Shown in pieces: positions 8,052-17,075 of a stretch of DNA of 28,197 nucleotides; position 1 is the first letter of the stretch, and every line of letters begins with the position of its first letter. The notes under the pieces are model-generated. The model worked only from the letters and a program-made list of their open reading frames with translations, searched no databases and was not told where the DNA came from. A program made the position numbers and the translations under genes. Source of the stretch: a virus; IMG/VR virus record IMGVR_UViG_3300030328_003329, positions 1 through 28,197 of that record; one strand, 5' to 3'.

Positions 8052-8921
8052 ATGGGATTATTAGACAATCAAACTCAACACGCTTATTATGGTGGTTCAA
8101 GCTTTGGCACTTATCAATTTACGTCACTAGAAGATATTATAAATCAATTTATTATAGCTTATGTTGGTGAAGATAAAATAATACCAAAAATTAAAAGAAC
8201 TGACGTGGCTTTTCATGCTCAAAGAGCTTTACAAGAATTGTCTTTTGATACGCTTAAATCCACAAAGTCTCAAGAAATAGAAGTACCTGCTACGCTACTA
8301 ATGGTCTTGCCGCAAGATTATGTTAATTATGTTAAATTAACTTGGGCAGACTCTGCCGGGATAGAACATGTATTATATCCAGCAATGAAAACTTCAAATC
8401 CATTAGATATTACACAAGGTACAGATGGTAGTTATACTACTGATGGTACTAATCTAACAACAGACAATACGTCTTCAACATGGGAAAGTTATAAAGCCCA
8501 CACTTCAACAACAACAACTGATGATTACGAAGATGACACGCAGTGGATTGCAGAAGGACAAAGATACGGTATAGATCCTCAACACGCCCAAAACAATGGT
8601 TCATTTTATATAGATGAACTTACAGGTAAAATACATTTTAGTTCTTTTCTTTCTGGAAAAACTGTAACCTTGAAATATATAAGCGATAGTTTAGGTACAG
8701 ATGCAGAAATGCAAGTACATAAGTTTGCAGAAGAAGCAATGTATAAAAGCATAGCGTATGCAATAATGTCAACAAAAGCTAATGTTCAAGAATATGTTAT
8801 AAATAGATTTAGAAAAGAAAAATTTGCTGCAACTCGAAAGGCAAAACTAAGATTATCAAATTTAAAATTAGAAGAATTAACTCAAATACTTAGAGGTAAA
8901 TCTAAGCACATAAAACACTAA
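8052..8921 (+). CDS. Ring/head-tail adaptor-type structural protein
   Basis: This is a 289-residue virion protein. Residues 25-105 contain a conserved core (ALQELSFDTLKSTKSQEIEV, then VLPQDYVNYVKLTW). Residues about 115-170 are a Thr/Ser/Asp-rich variable insert. Residues about 180-289 hold a conserved tail (FYIDELTGKIHFSS, then VHKFAEEAMYKSIAYAI, ending RGKSKHIKH). This layout matches a family always found beside the muzzle gene in crAss-like phages, where it forms part of the connector. The basic helical C-terminus would suit contact with DNA or the portal. The gene lies four bases after the previous one and three bases before the muzzle gene, so it is part of one translational unit. Confidence 0.75.
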   Translation: MGLLDNQTQHAYYGGSSFGTYQFTSLEDIINQFIIAYVGEDKIIPKIKRTDVAFHAQRALQELSFDTLKSTKSQEIEVPATLLMVLPQDYVNYVKLTWADSAGIEHVLYPAMKTSNPLDITQGTDGSYTTDGTNLTTDNTSSTWESYKAHTSTTTTDDYEDDTQWIAEGQRYGIDPQHAQNNGSFYIDELTGKIHFSSFLSGKTVTLKYISDSLGTDAEMQVHKFAEEAMYKSIAYAIMSTKANVQEYVINRFRKEKFAATRKAKLRLSNLKLEELTQILRGKSKHIKH

Positions 8922-8924
8922 TAT

Positions 8925-11900
8925 ATGCCAGAAATAAAGCACAACTTTTCTCAAGGTAAAATGAATAAAGACCTTGACGAAAGACTGGTTCCTAATGGAC
9001 AGTATACACACGCAACTAATGTTCAGGTTTCAACATCTGAAGATAGTGATGTTGGTACAGTTCAAAGTTTATTAGGTAATAGTGCAATACCAACGGCTAG
9101 TGCGACAACAATGTCTACAGCTGGGGTTTGTATTGGCTCTGTTGCTGATGAACAAAACGATTGTGCTTATTGGCTTATTGCAAGTTCTAATGTATGGGAC
9201 AATAGTGCCCCATCTTCTATTACCACATACAAAGACGTTATATACAAAACAGAATATGACTCTTCAGATAATACACACACCACTACCCCTGTCTTTATTG
9301 ATTTTTATTCAGAAAAACATCCTTCAAGCGCTTTGTCTAGCTGGGTGGGTAGTTCCACATATACTTCTTTTAATACAACAACAACAAATCTTTCGACAGG
9401 TATGTACGCTATTTTTGTTACATCTGTCGCTGGTAGAAATAATGAAGTTAGAAAAATAACAAAAAGTAGTAATACAATTAGTTTTGATGCTATTGATTAT
9501 AATTCTTGGGATTACATAGACTTTTCTTGGTCAAAACCTGATATTAACAATCCTTACGATTATAATTCTAATCAAAAAAAATCTAGGGTATTGCGTTTTG
9601 ACAAAAGTAAATTAATAACAGGTATTAATATTATAGATGATTTATTATTTTGGACAGACGATAATTCAGAACCTAAAAGAATAAACGTAGCTAGATCAAT
9701 AGAGGGTACAGACGCTAGTAAATTAAATAAAAACACAAGAATTGTTTTAAGCAAAAGAGATATAGGAATAGATGATGATGTTTTTGTAAAAGAAGAAGAC
9801 ATTACTGTAATTAAAAAAAGTCCAAAAAAAGCACCTATTTTAGATATAAAAAGCGGTATAAGATCTGGTAATATAACTGTAAATAGTACTATTGATTTAA
9901 GTCAAAAACAAATAGGTAGTATTTTTGAATTTACTACAGATTTAAATTCTAATTACAAATCAAATGACATTTTAGTTTTTGCTAATGGTTTTACACCAAC
10001 TATAACAAATAACCATGCTAGAGTTAGGGTAATATCTATTAGCAATTTAACCGTCAAAGTTGTAATTTTAACTTTAAGTCCTAACGCCCCAACCTCTTCT
10101 GTTCTTTACAAAATTTGTTTAGAAGAAGATGCTAAAATAATTTTTAAAGAAAAGTTTGCAAGATTTGCAACAAGATGGAAATATGCTGACGGGGAATATT
10201 CAAACATATCTCCTTTTTCAGAACCAGCTTTTGGTACTGGAGATTTTAATTATAATCAAATTAAAGGATTTAACTCAGGAATGGTTAATACTTTAAAAGA
10301 ATTAATTATAGAAAAATTTATTCCAAAAGAAATACCTAAAGAGGTTGTTCAAATAGATATATTATATAAAGAGTCAGACTCTCCTGTTATTTATACTGTT
10401 GATAATATTTTTTATGATTCAACTTCGTGGAATACTACTGACGTAAACTTGGATTACCAAGGAACATATACAATTAGTTCTGAAAACATATATTCTGCCA
10501 TATCATCTAATCAAATACTAAGACCTTTTGATTCTGTTCCTAAAAAAGCATTAGCACAAAGTATTGTTGGTAATAGAGTTGTTTATGGAAACTATATTGA
10601 AAACTATGACATTAACAACGGAGAAGGTTCGGTTATAAAGCCAAAAATAAATGCTTTTATAAATTTTAGAACTCAACTTTCAAGTGAAATACTACAAAAC
10701 CCAGGATTATCCCAAGCAGACGGTCCTTCTAGTGCTCAAATACCTAATTGGAATCATGATTATGTAAGCGGAGCTAGAAATGGTTGGATAACCAATTGGA
10801 TTAGCACAAGTATAGGTGTAAAAGGTTTTAAAGAAAAAGATACTGGTGGTGTTGATAGTTTTATGAAAATTTGGCAAGGGGTTGAGTTAGAAGATGACGA
10901 AACTTATGTAGTTTCTATTCGATTAAATAATTATACGCAGGGTAATATTAGACTTCATTTAGTAGGTCCTACAAAGAGCGATAAAGTTGATATTAATCCT
11001 TTAACTGTAACAGGTGATATGATTGGTGTTCATGAGTTTGAATTAACTTTAAGTAAACTTAATACTACTGAAAATACTGAAAGTTTTTATACAGATTCCA
11101 AAAACTTTATGATTCAAGTAGTACCTATTACAACAACTGACGCTGATACATACGGCACTTTGCTTCCATTTAAAGGCCAAATAACCGGTTTTAGTCTTAA
11201 AAAATCAACTGAAGCTAAAAATAAATCTATAAAATCACAAAGAACATATCAACTTGGCGTGGTATATGCTGATGAGTTTGGAAGACAAACTCCAGTTTTA
11301 ACAAGTGAAAACTCTTCGATTGAAGTTCCAAAAATAGATTCTAGTAATATAAATGCTATAAATATTGAAATTGATAGTACTCCTCCTGAGTTTGCAAATT
11401 CTTTTAAATTTTTTGTAAAAGAAACTTCTTCGGAGTATTATAACTTAGCAGTAGATAGAATATATGAGACTATAGATGGTATGGCCTGGTTGTCTTTTCC
11501 TTCTAATGAAAGAAACAAAGTGGATGAAGAAACTTACTTAGTATTAAAAAAACAACTTAACGGTCAAGCTGTTATTAGCGAGTCTTCTACGTATAAAATA
11601 ATTTCTATAGAAAATGATACCCCTAGTTTTCTTAAGCAGTCTAGAAAAGAGTTAGGTACTGCTAACGGTTCGTGGTCTTCCTCGGGGTCTTTAAACGGCG
11701 TGTTTACAAATGTAAACTATAGACCATCTGAAGATCAACAGGTTTTAAAAATAGAAAAAGATTTATGGATTAACGAAGAAAATGGAGCAGAACTAGAAGG
11801 GTATAGCGATTTAATTTTACAATTTGAAAGTGGTAGTGTAAAATCAGGCTGGCTTAAAGCAGACGCTGTTGATTTATCTTCAGACAATAGGTACTACATA

Positions 11901-14900
11901 CTACACTTGCATTCTCCAATTTTAGAAACTGATTCTGGTTGGATTATGAGTGGTTCAAATTTTAGTTCTGGCGTGAGTGTAACTGTAGCTCATTATGATA
12001 GCGATAGTAGACCTGAGTTTGATGGAAAGTTTTTTGTTAAAGTTCAACTTGATGGTGACTTAAAACAATTTGTTCAACAGCAAGCGATATTAGATCAAGA
12101 CAGTTTTGGTATAGCCGCCCAGTCACGATCTTGGTATGTCTCAGATGATAATGCCTATAATGTCGCGCCTGGAGCTGGGACAGCTTCAAGATTCCAAAAA
12201 GATTCTGCTAGTAGTGGTAATTATGTACAAGGCAGCAGTGTTAAAGCCTATACTTTTGATCAGAATTTATTTGATATACACCCGTTTAAAGAACAAGTTA
12301 CTTTTACAGACACTACTTGCAATATAACAGATACATCTCAGACAATTCAACACACCGCCAACGCTAACATTCAGCCCTATTGGCATATTTCCGGGCCTGG
12401 CATTCCTCTTAATTCTTTTGTTTTAAGTATTACGGACGACAACAATTTTGTATTTACTCAATACGGCACAACTGACACTAGTAGTAGCGTCAGCGCTCCT
12501 GATCCTGTAGGTGCTGATGGGAGTTCAAGTGGCGCGAGTGTAGTTTTTACAAGATGGTTTGATGACAAGGGTGATAGTGGTTATAACGCTGGTAGAGGTG
12601 CCGCTGCTCTTCGCGGTACTTCAACTCCCACTTTATATATGTCACAGTCAGCCGTAAGAAACTGGGGTAGAATATTAAAGTTTTTAAAATATAGTAGTTG
12701 GACTTATCAAAATATACCTAACAACGACGAGGCCAGAAGAAACTTTTTTATAGACAAGGTGCGTTATGTTGGTATACAACCTTTGAACAACAATAAGCCA
12801 CATGACGGGCTTTACACAGATCCTGGTCATTTTGATCATCGCCAGGGACAGAGATTACAGCGGAACTCAGATCCAATTAGCACAACAAATGGCGAAGGTT
12901 TAGCAGGTACATCACTTTTACCACGGTATGGGAGAGGTATTTTTACAGCAACAGGAAATGAAAAAGACATAAAAGATCAGCCTGATCACTTCTTTACAGC
13001 AGGCAGGAAATACATGGAGCTTTCTTATGCTAAAATTTGGGCAGAATCTTCTTTAATGAATATACCTCAAGACGTAGCTGGTGAAGAAAGTTCTTACGCA
13101 ACAGCTTGGAATGTTGGTAAACCTACAAACACAAACCATGTTAACGAAACTGAATTTGTTTCTAAAATCAAAGTAGGTTCTAGATTTAGATTTTCTGGAG
13201 ATCCTAATGAAAAAGTGTATCAAATTACCAATGTAAAACAAGAAAGAAGATACAACCATACGGTTTATCCTGGTGGAAATGGTAATTATTTAATAACAAT
13301 AGGAAAATGGGGGGATGGTGGTACTGGCACATTAGCTGATGGTTGTCCAATTAGACCTGATGACAAGGCTACAAAGCGTACAAAATTTGCAATCGTTGCC
13401 GATGGTGATACTACTAACCGTTTCCGAGCTGGAAAATCGACTGTATATGCTGACGGGAGTCCTAATGATCCTTGGACGAGTAATAGAACTATAAACCGTG
13501 ATAAAACAATACAAGATGAAAGAGCTAGATTTGGCCTTGCTACAAACAGAAGGATAACTTGGATTATTGAGTATGAAGACGTAACAGTGACACAGTCTGG
13601 TAATGTTAGTCCAGATTACAACCCTGTTAACGAGACCACAGGTAAAGGCGTGACTGGTACTGGTACTGATAATCTTATGGATGAAGTAAATAGTCAATAT
13701 ATTGAATTTGTAGAACCTTCTTTTGACGCGGAAAATCAATTAATATCAGATGATCCTGCTGTTTTTGAAACTCAACCAAAAACTAGTGAAGGTTTAGATA
13801 TTTATTATGAGGCTAGTGATTTTATTGACATTAACGACCATAACAGTATACACGAACTACCTTGGTTTAATTGTTATAGCTTTGGTAACGGTGTTGAGTC
13901 AAATAGAATTAAAGATGATTTTAACCAAGTGTTTGTTGATAAAAATGCTATAGTATCAACTACATCGCAAGGTGAATACGAAGAAAACAGAAGAAAATAT
14001 GGTTTGATATATTCTGGTATTTATAATTCTAAAAACGGTGTTAACAACACAAATCAATTTATTGCTGCGGAAAAAATAACAAAAGACATAAATCCAGAAT
14101 ATGGTAGTATACAAAAAATATTTGCTAGAAATTCTGATTTATTAACTCTTTGTGAAGATAAAATATTAAGAATACAAGCTAACAAAGACGCGTTGTTTAA
14201 CGCCGATGGAAATGTTAACGTAACAGCCACGTCAAATGTTTTAGGACAAACAATACCTTTTGTAGGAGATTATGGTATATCACAAAACCCAGAGTCATTT
14301 GCAAGTGAAGCTTATAGATGTTATTTTACAGACAAACAAAGAGGCGCTGTGCTTAGATTGTCAATGGATGGTTTGACACCTATATCTGATTATGGAATGA
14401 GTGATTGGTTTAAAGATAATTTAAAACCGGCCACAGAAATTATGGGTACTTATGATGTTAATAAAAAAGAGTATAATGTAACTTTAAAACCAGGTGAAAG
14501 TAGCACAAACTATACGGTTTCTTATAGTGAAAAAGTTAAAGGTTGGTCTAGTTTTAAATCATTTATACCAGAGCAAGGAGTGAGCGTTTCAGGCAACTAT
14601 TATACTTTTGCAAGTCAAAGTGGTAGCGCTAAGGTTTGGTGGCATCACCAAGGTTTGCCTTTAACAACTGAAGACGGTATTGAAGCTAAAACTGCAAACA
14701 ATTTTTATGGTACTCAATACTACTCCGATATTACAACTGTATTTAACGAAGAGCCTAGTATGATAAAAACTTTTAAAACCTTAAATTACGAAGGCACACA
14801 GTCTAAAATACACCAAAATACAGGCGATACTGAAAATTATTATAATTTAGTAGAAGATGAAGGTTGGTATGCAGAGACTATAACAACAGACAAACAGACT

Positions 14901-15053
14901 GGTAGTATAAATGAGTTTATAGAAAAAGAAGGCAAATGGTTTAATTTTATAAAAGGCGATACAACTTATTATACCACTGCTACTGACAACAATTTAGATA
15001 CAAGTGAATTTACGGTGCAAGGATTAGGTAAAATAACAGCAGAAGATATATAA
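8925..15053 (+). CDS. Muzzle / tail-stabilisation-type protein, 2042 residues, with inserted domains
   Basis: This very large tail protein probably forms the distal tube or muzzle of a short tail. The N-terminus (KMNKDLDERLVPNGQYTHA, then NVQVSTSEDSDVGTVQSLLG) is a strong signature of this family in crAss-like and marine phages. Later family blocks are RTYQLGVVYADEFGRQTPV (about 773-791), PEFDGKFFVKVQLDGD (about 1030-1045) and EAYRCYFTDKQRGAVLRLS (about 1790-1808). Two stretches break this core. Residues about 583-765 look like a jelly-roll, carbohydrate-binding-type domain. Residues about 1065-1580 are encoded by DNA of clearly higher GC. The central parts are beta-rich, as expected of a propeller-like tail protein. 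No cleavage site or enzyme motif is seen. The overall call is fairly sure; the inserted-domain functions are not. Confidence 0.78.
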   Translation: MPEIKHNFSQGKMNKDLDERLVPNGQYTHATNVQVSTSEDSDVGTVQSLLGNSAIPTASATTMSTAGVCIGSVADEQNDCAYWLIASSNVWDNSAPSSITTYKDVIYKTEYDSSDNTHTTTPVFIDFYSEKHPSSALSSWVGSSTYTSFNTTTTNLSTGMYAIFVTSVAGRNNEVRKITKSSNTISFDAIDYNSWDYIDFSWSKPDINNPYDYNSNQKKSRVLRFDKSKLITGINIIDDLLFWTDDNSEPKRINVARSIEGTDASKLNKNTRIVLSKRDIGIDDDVFVKEEDITVIKKSPKKAPILDIKSGIRSGNITVNSTIDLSQKQIGSIFEFTTDLNSNYKSNDILVFANGFTPTITNNHARVRVISISNLTVKVVILTLSPNAPTSSVLYKICLEEDAKIIFKEKFARFATRWKYADGEYSNISPFSEPAFGTGDFNYNQIKGFNSGMVNTLKELIIEKFIPKEIPKEVVQIDILYKESDSPVIYTVDNIFYDSTSWNTTDVNLDYQGTYTISSENIYSAISSNQILRPFDSVPKKALAQSIVGNRVVYGNYIENYDINNGEGSVIKPKINAFINFRTQLSSEILQNPGLSQADGPSSAQIPNWNHDYVSGARNGWITNWISTSIGVKGFKEKDTGGVDSFMKIWQGVELEDDETYVVSIRLNNYTQGNIRLHLVGPTKSDKVDINPLTVTGDMIGVHEFELTLSKLNTTENTESFYTDSKNFMIQVVPITTTDADTYGTLLPFKGQITGFSLKKSTEAKNKSIKSQRTYQLGVVYADEFGRQTPVLTSENSSIEVPKIDSSNINAINIEIDSTPPEFANSFKFFVKETSSEYYNLAVDRIYETIDGMAWLSFPSNERNKVDEETYLVLKKQLNGQAVISESSTYKIISIENDTPSFLKQSRKELGTANGSWSSSGSLNGVFTNVNYRPSEDQQVLKIEKDLWINEENGAELEGYSDLILQFESGSVKSGWLKADAVDLSSDNRYYILHLHSPILETDSGWIMSGSNFSSGVSVTVAHYDSDSRPEFDGKFFVKVQLDGDLKQFVQQQAILDQDSFGIAAQSRSWYVSDDNAYNVAPGAGTASRFQKDSASSGNYVQGSSVKAYTFDQNLFDIHPFKEQVTFTDTTCNITDTSQTIQHTANANIQPYWHISGPGIPLNSFVLSITDDNNFVFTQYGTTDTSSSVSAPDPVGADGSSSGASVVFTRWFDDKGDSGYNAGRGAAALRGTSTPTLYMSQSAVRNWGRILKFLKYSSWTYQNIPNNDEARRNFFIDKVRYVGIQPLNNNKPHDGLYTDPGHFDHRQGQRLQRNSDPISTTNGEGLAGTSLLPRYGRGIFTATGNEKDIKDQPDHFFTAGRKYMELSYAKIWAESSLMNIPQDVAGEESSYATAWNVGKPTNTNHVNETEFVSKIKVGSRFRFSGDPNEKVYQITNVKQERRYNHTVYPGGNGNYLITIGKWGDGGTGTLADGCPIRPDDKATKRTKFAIVADGDTTNRFRAGKSTVYADGSPNDPWTSNRTINRDKTIQDERARFGLATNRRITWIIEYEDVTVTQSGNVSPDYNPVNETTGKGVTGTGTDNLMDEVNSQYIEFVEPSFDAENQLISDDPAVFETQPKTSEGLDIYYEASDFIDINDHNSIHELPWFNCYSFGNGVESNRIKDDFNQVFVDKNAIVSTTSQGEYEENRRKYGLIYSGIYNSKNGVNNTNQFIAAEKITKDINPEYGSIQKIFARNSDLLTLCEDKILRIQANKDALFNADGNVNVTATSNVLGQTIPFVGDYGISQNPESFASEAYRCYFTDKQRGAVLRLSMDGLTPISDYGMSDWFKDNLKPATEIMGTYDVNKKEYNVTLKPGESSTNYTVSYSEKVKGWSSFKSFIPEQGVSVSGNYYTFASQSGSAKVWWHHQGLPLTTEDGIEAKTANNFYGTQYYSDITTVFNEEPSMIKTFKTLNYEGTQSKIHQNTGDTENYYNLVEDEGWYAETITTDKQTGSINEFIEKEGKWFNFIKGDTTYYTTATDNNLDTSEFTVQGLGKITAEDI

Positions 15054-15054
15054 T

Positions 15055-16689
15055 ATGGCATTATCAATAAAACTAATTTCAAAAATAAATGTAGACGCAA
15101 ATCATACTGCGTCTATATCTGCGGGTAGTGGTGTAACAACTAGCACCTCTGCGGATAATTACATATCTAATACATCGTACACATTAACTCCTAACAGCGG
15201 TGTTCAAGCCACTGTAGCTACAATAACATTTACAGCCTCTAGTGGTTATTATTATATAAATGAACCTACTTTTACTTTAGTATCACCATATAAGTCTGCT
15301 TATAAAATAACCTCAACAACAACTAAAGATTCAACAGGTAGAGTTACAGCAAAAGTTTTTGTAATAAAATATACTAATACTGTAAATTCTTTAGGTGATG
15401 TTGTGTTGTTTGACCACGAAACAACTTCTTTACCAGCAACAACAAACGCTTATAATAACACGCTTGTAGAAATAACATCTTTTGACATAGATACTTCTGA
15501 CATGATTTCTGTAGCTACAGGAAGAACTTTTGTAGTAAAAGGAAATGAAGACGCTTATTTTAACTTAAAAGTTACAAGAAGTAGTGATAGTAAAACTTAT
15601 GATTTTGATTCTGGTACTTTTACCACTACCGCTACACAAATCACAGATCAAATTATTGGTAAAGATGGAGAGTACATCGGGAGTATAGTTTTTCCAACAG
15701 TAACAAGCGATGATGTATATACGCTTTTGTTTTCACCAAGTCTTGCTAAAGGGACTACTTTAAATAGCAATTTACAAGATTCTACTAATGAATTAACTCA
15801 TACTTTAACTATAAATAAATACAAAGCTATTACTATTACAGTGGCTTTAGCTTCAGCCTCTTATTCTGGCTCTTACAATACTTTACCTAGTAGTATTACT
15901 TTTGTTGGTGAAAGAAACTCTACAGTAAGAGTTGAAAAAAGTATTTCTTTTGACTTGTCTTTATCTGCCAATTCGTTTACCTTTGCAAGGGGTTACACTA
16001 CAAACGTAGCGGGTATGCACCCTATTGATTTCAGATCAAGTATTGCTAAAGTTAAAAATGGAAATCAAGTTGCTGGAACAACTGTGGCTTTTGATGATGT
16101 TGACGGATTAATTAGAGGTATGACGCTAACTGGTACTGGCGTAACTGGTTCTCCAAGAATTTTAAGTATTGATTCAGAAAACAACACTGTGGTAGTTAGC
16201 GTTGTACAAAATGCCCAGGGCGATGGTGGTATGGCCGACGATGCTTCTATAACTTGTACGTATGGTGGCTCTGAAACTAGCAAAGCTATTAGTGGTTGTG
16301 AATTTGAGTTAATAGGTATAGATGAAGTGACTAGTGGCGTTCTTTTAAATGCAGCAACATTAACACCTGTTACAACTCTTGTTGATGGGGCTGTAAGTAG
16401 TAATGCAACTATTGACGTTGATAGTACGGCTGGTATAAAAGCTGGTAGCACAACAACCGTTAGTGGTAGAGGGATAAACGCAGCTGTATCAGTACCAACA
16501 GTTAGCAGCGTTACAGACGGTAATACATTAGTTCTTTCTGCAACACAAACTTTAGACGACAATGTTTCGCTCACGTTCACAGGTAGTAGTAGAAGTGCAA
16601 CATTAGCTTTTAATTTAGCTATAACAAATTTTGGAACAACAAATCATACATTAACAATAGCTTTAGATAGCATATTAACAGTATCATAA
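15055..16689 (+). CDS. Beta-rich tail appendage or fibre-like protein with repeated modules
   Basis: This 544-residue protein is rich in Ser, Thr, Val and short beta strands, with no signal peptide, membrane helix or enzyme motif. Residues about 343-405 and 450-512 are two diverged copies of one module (pattern GxTxTxxGxGI...VxSV...NTLVLS...DDxxLTFTGSS). A related piece occurs in the upstream muzzle protein near residues 1135-1220. Such modules are common in phage tail and surface proteins. The gene follows the muzzle stop by one base and is followed by the next gene after one base, so all three are probably co-translated and assembled together. A fibre or tail-decoration role is likely but not proven; the host ligand cannot be inferred. 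An antisense frame at 16065-16580 is a shadow. Confidence 0.62.
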   Translation: MALSIKLISKINVDANHTASISAGSGVTTSTSADNYISNTSYTLTPNSGVQATVATITFTASSGYYYINEPTFTLVSPYKSAYKITSTTTKDSTGRVTAKVFVIKYTNTVNSLGDVVLFDHETTSLPATTNAYNNTLVEITSFDIDTSDMISVATGRTFVVKGNEDAYFNLKVTRSSDSKTYDFDSGTFTTTATQITDQIIGKDGEYIGSIVFPTVTSDDVYTLLFSPSLAKGTTLNSNLQDSTNELTHTLTINKYKAITITVALASASYSGSYNTLPSSITFVGERNSTVRVEKSISFDLSLSANSFTFARGYTTNVAGMHPIDFRSSIAKVKNGNQVAGTTVAFDDVDGLIRGMTLTGTGVTGSPRILSIDSENNTVVVSVVQNAQGDGGMADDASITCTYGGSETSKAISGCEFELIGIDEVTSGVLLNAATLTPVTTLVDGAVSSNATIDVDSTAGIKAGSTTTVSGRGINAAVSVPTVSSVTDGNTLVLSATQTLDDNVSLTFTGSSRSATLAFNLAITNFGTTNHTLTIALDSILTVS

Positions 16690-16690
16690 C

Positions 16691-17035
16691 ATGGCAACAA
16701 TAACATTAGGCAATACAACAATAAGTGATTCTTTGAGTATAGGTGATATAATTTATCACGCTCCTATAACTACGGCTAATGGATTTGATCAATTAGGCAC
16801 AACTGTAAAAATAGGTAATGTCACCGCTATAAACAAAGATACTAGCGTTATAACCGTAACAACTAGTTTAAGTAGCGTAAATTTAGTTGGTAATTTTTTG
16901 TTTTTTTCTAAAAACAATGCTGTTGAAACTTCTGGGCTAAAAGGTTATTATGCAACTGTAAAAATGAAAAACACAAGTGTTCATGCTTCAGAGCTTTTTT
17001 CACTTAGTTCTGAAATATCAGAAAGTAGTAAATAA
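16691..17035 (+). CDS. Small conserved virion-associated protein of unknown function
   Basis: This 114-residue protein is mostly beta. It begins MATITLGNTTISDSLSIGD and alternates polar and hydrophobic residues (VKIGNVTAINKDTSVITV). It ends with FLFFSKNNAVETSGLKGYY and ELFSLSSEISESSK. I recognise this ending (YYATVKMKN, then AELFS-type, then SESSK) from small proteins repeatedly found beside tail genes of uncultured marine phages, but no function is known to me. Its gene follows the 544-residue appendage gene by one base, which suggests a partner, cap or chaperone for it. A 40-base gap follows. Confidence 0.62.
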   Translation: MATITLGNTTISDSLSIGDIIYHAPITTANGFDQLGTTVKIGNVTAINKDTSVITVTTSLSSVNLVGNFLFFSKNNAVETSGLKGYYATVKMKNTSVHASELFSLSSEISESSK

Positions 17036-17075
17036 CACGTAAAAAGTGTAATTATAAATAAATAAACAATAAAAT

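Noticed and set aside
9082-9459. 125-codon open frame on the + strand inside the muzzle gene
   Set aside because: It is an out-of-frame shadow of the family N-terminus of the muzzle protein.
16065-16580. 171-codon open frame on the minus strand within the appendage gene
   Set aside because: It is the mirror of Thr/Ser/Val-rich repeats and codon bias in the real gene; its Val/Thr/Pro-rich product has no recognisable feature.
17036-17075. ACAC...GTGT in the 40-base gap as a terminator hairpin
   Set aside because: The stem is only four base pairs and no T-run follows; nothing else is seen in this gap.
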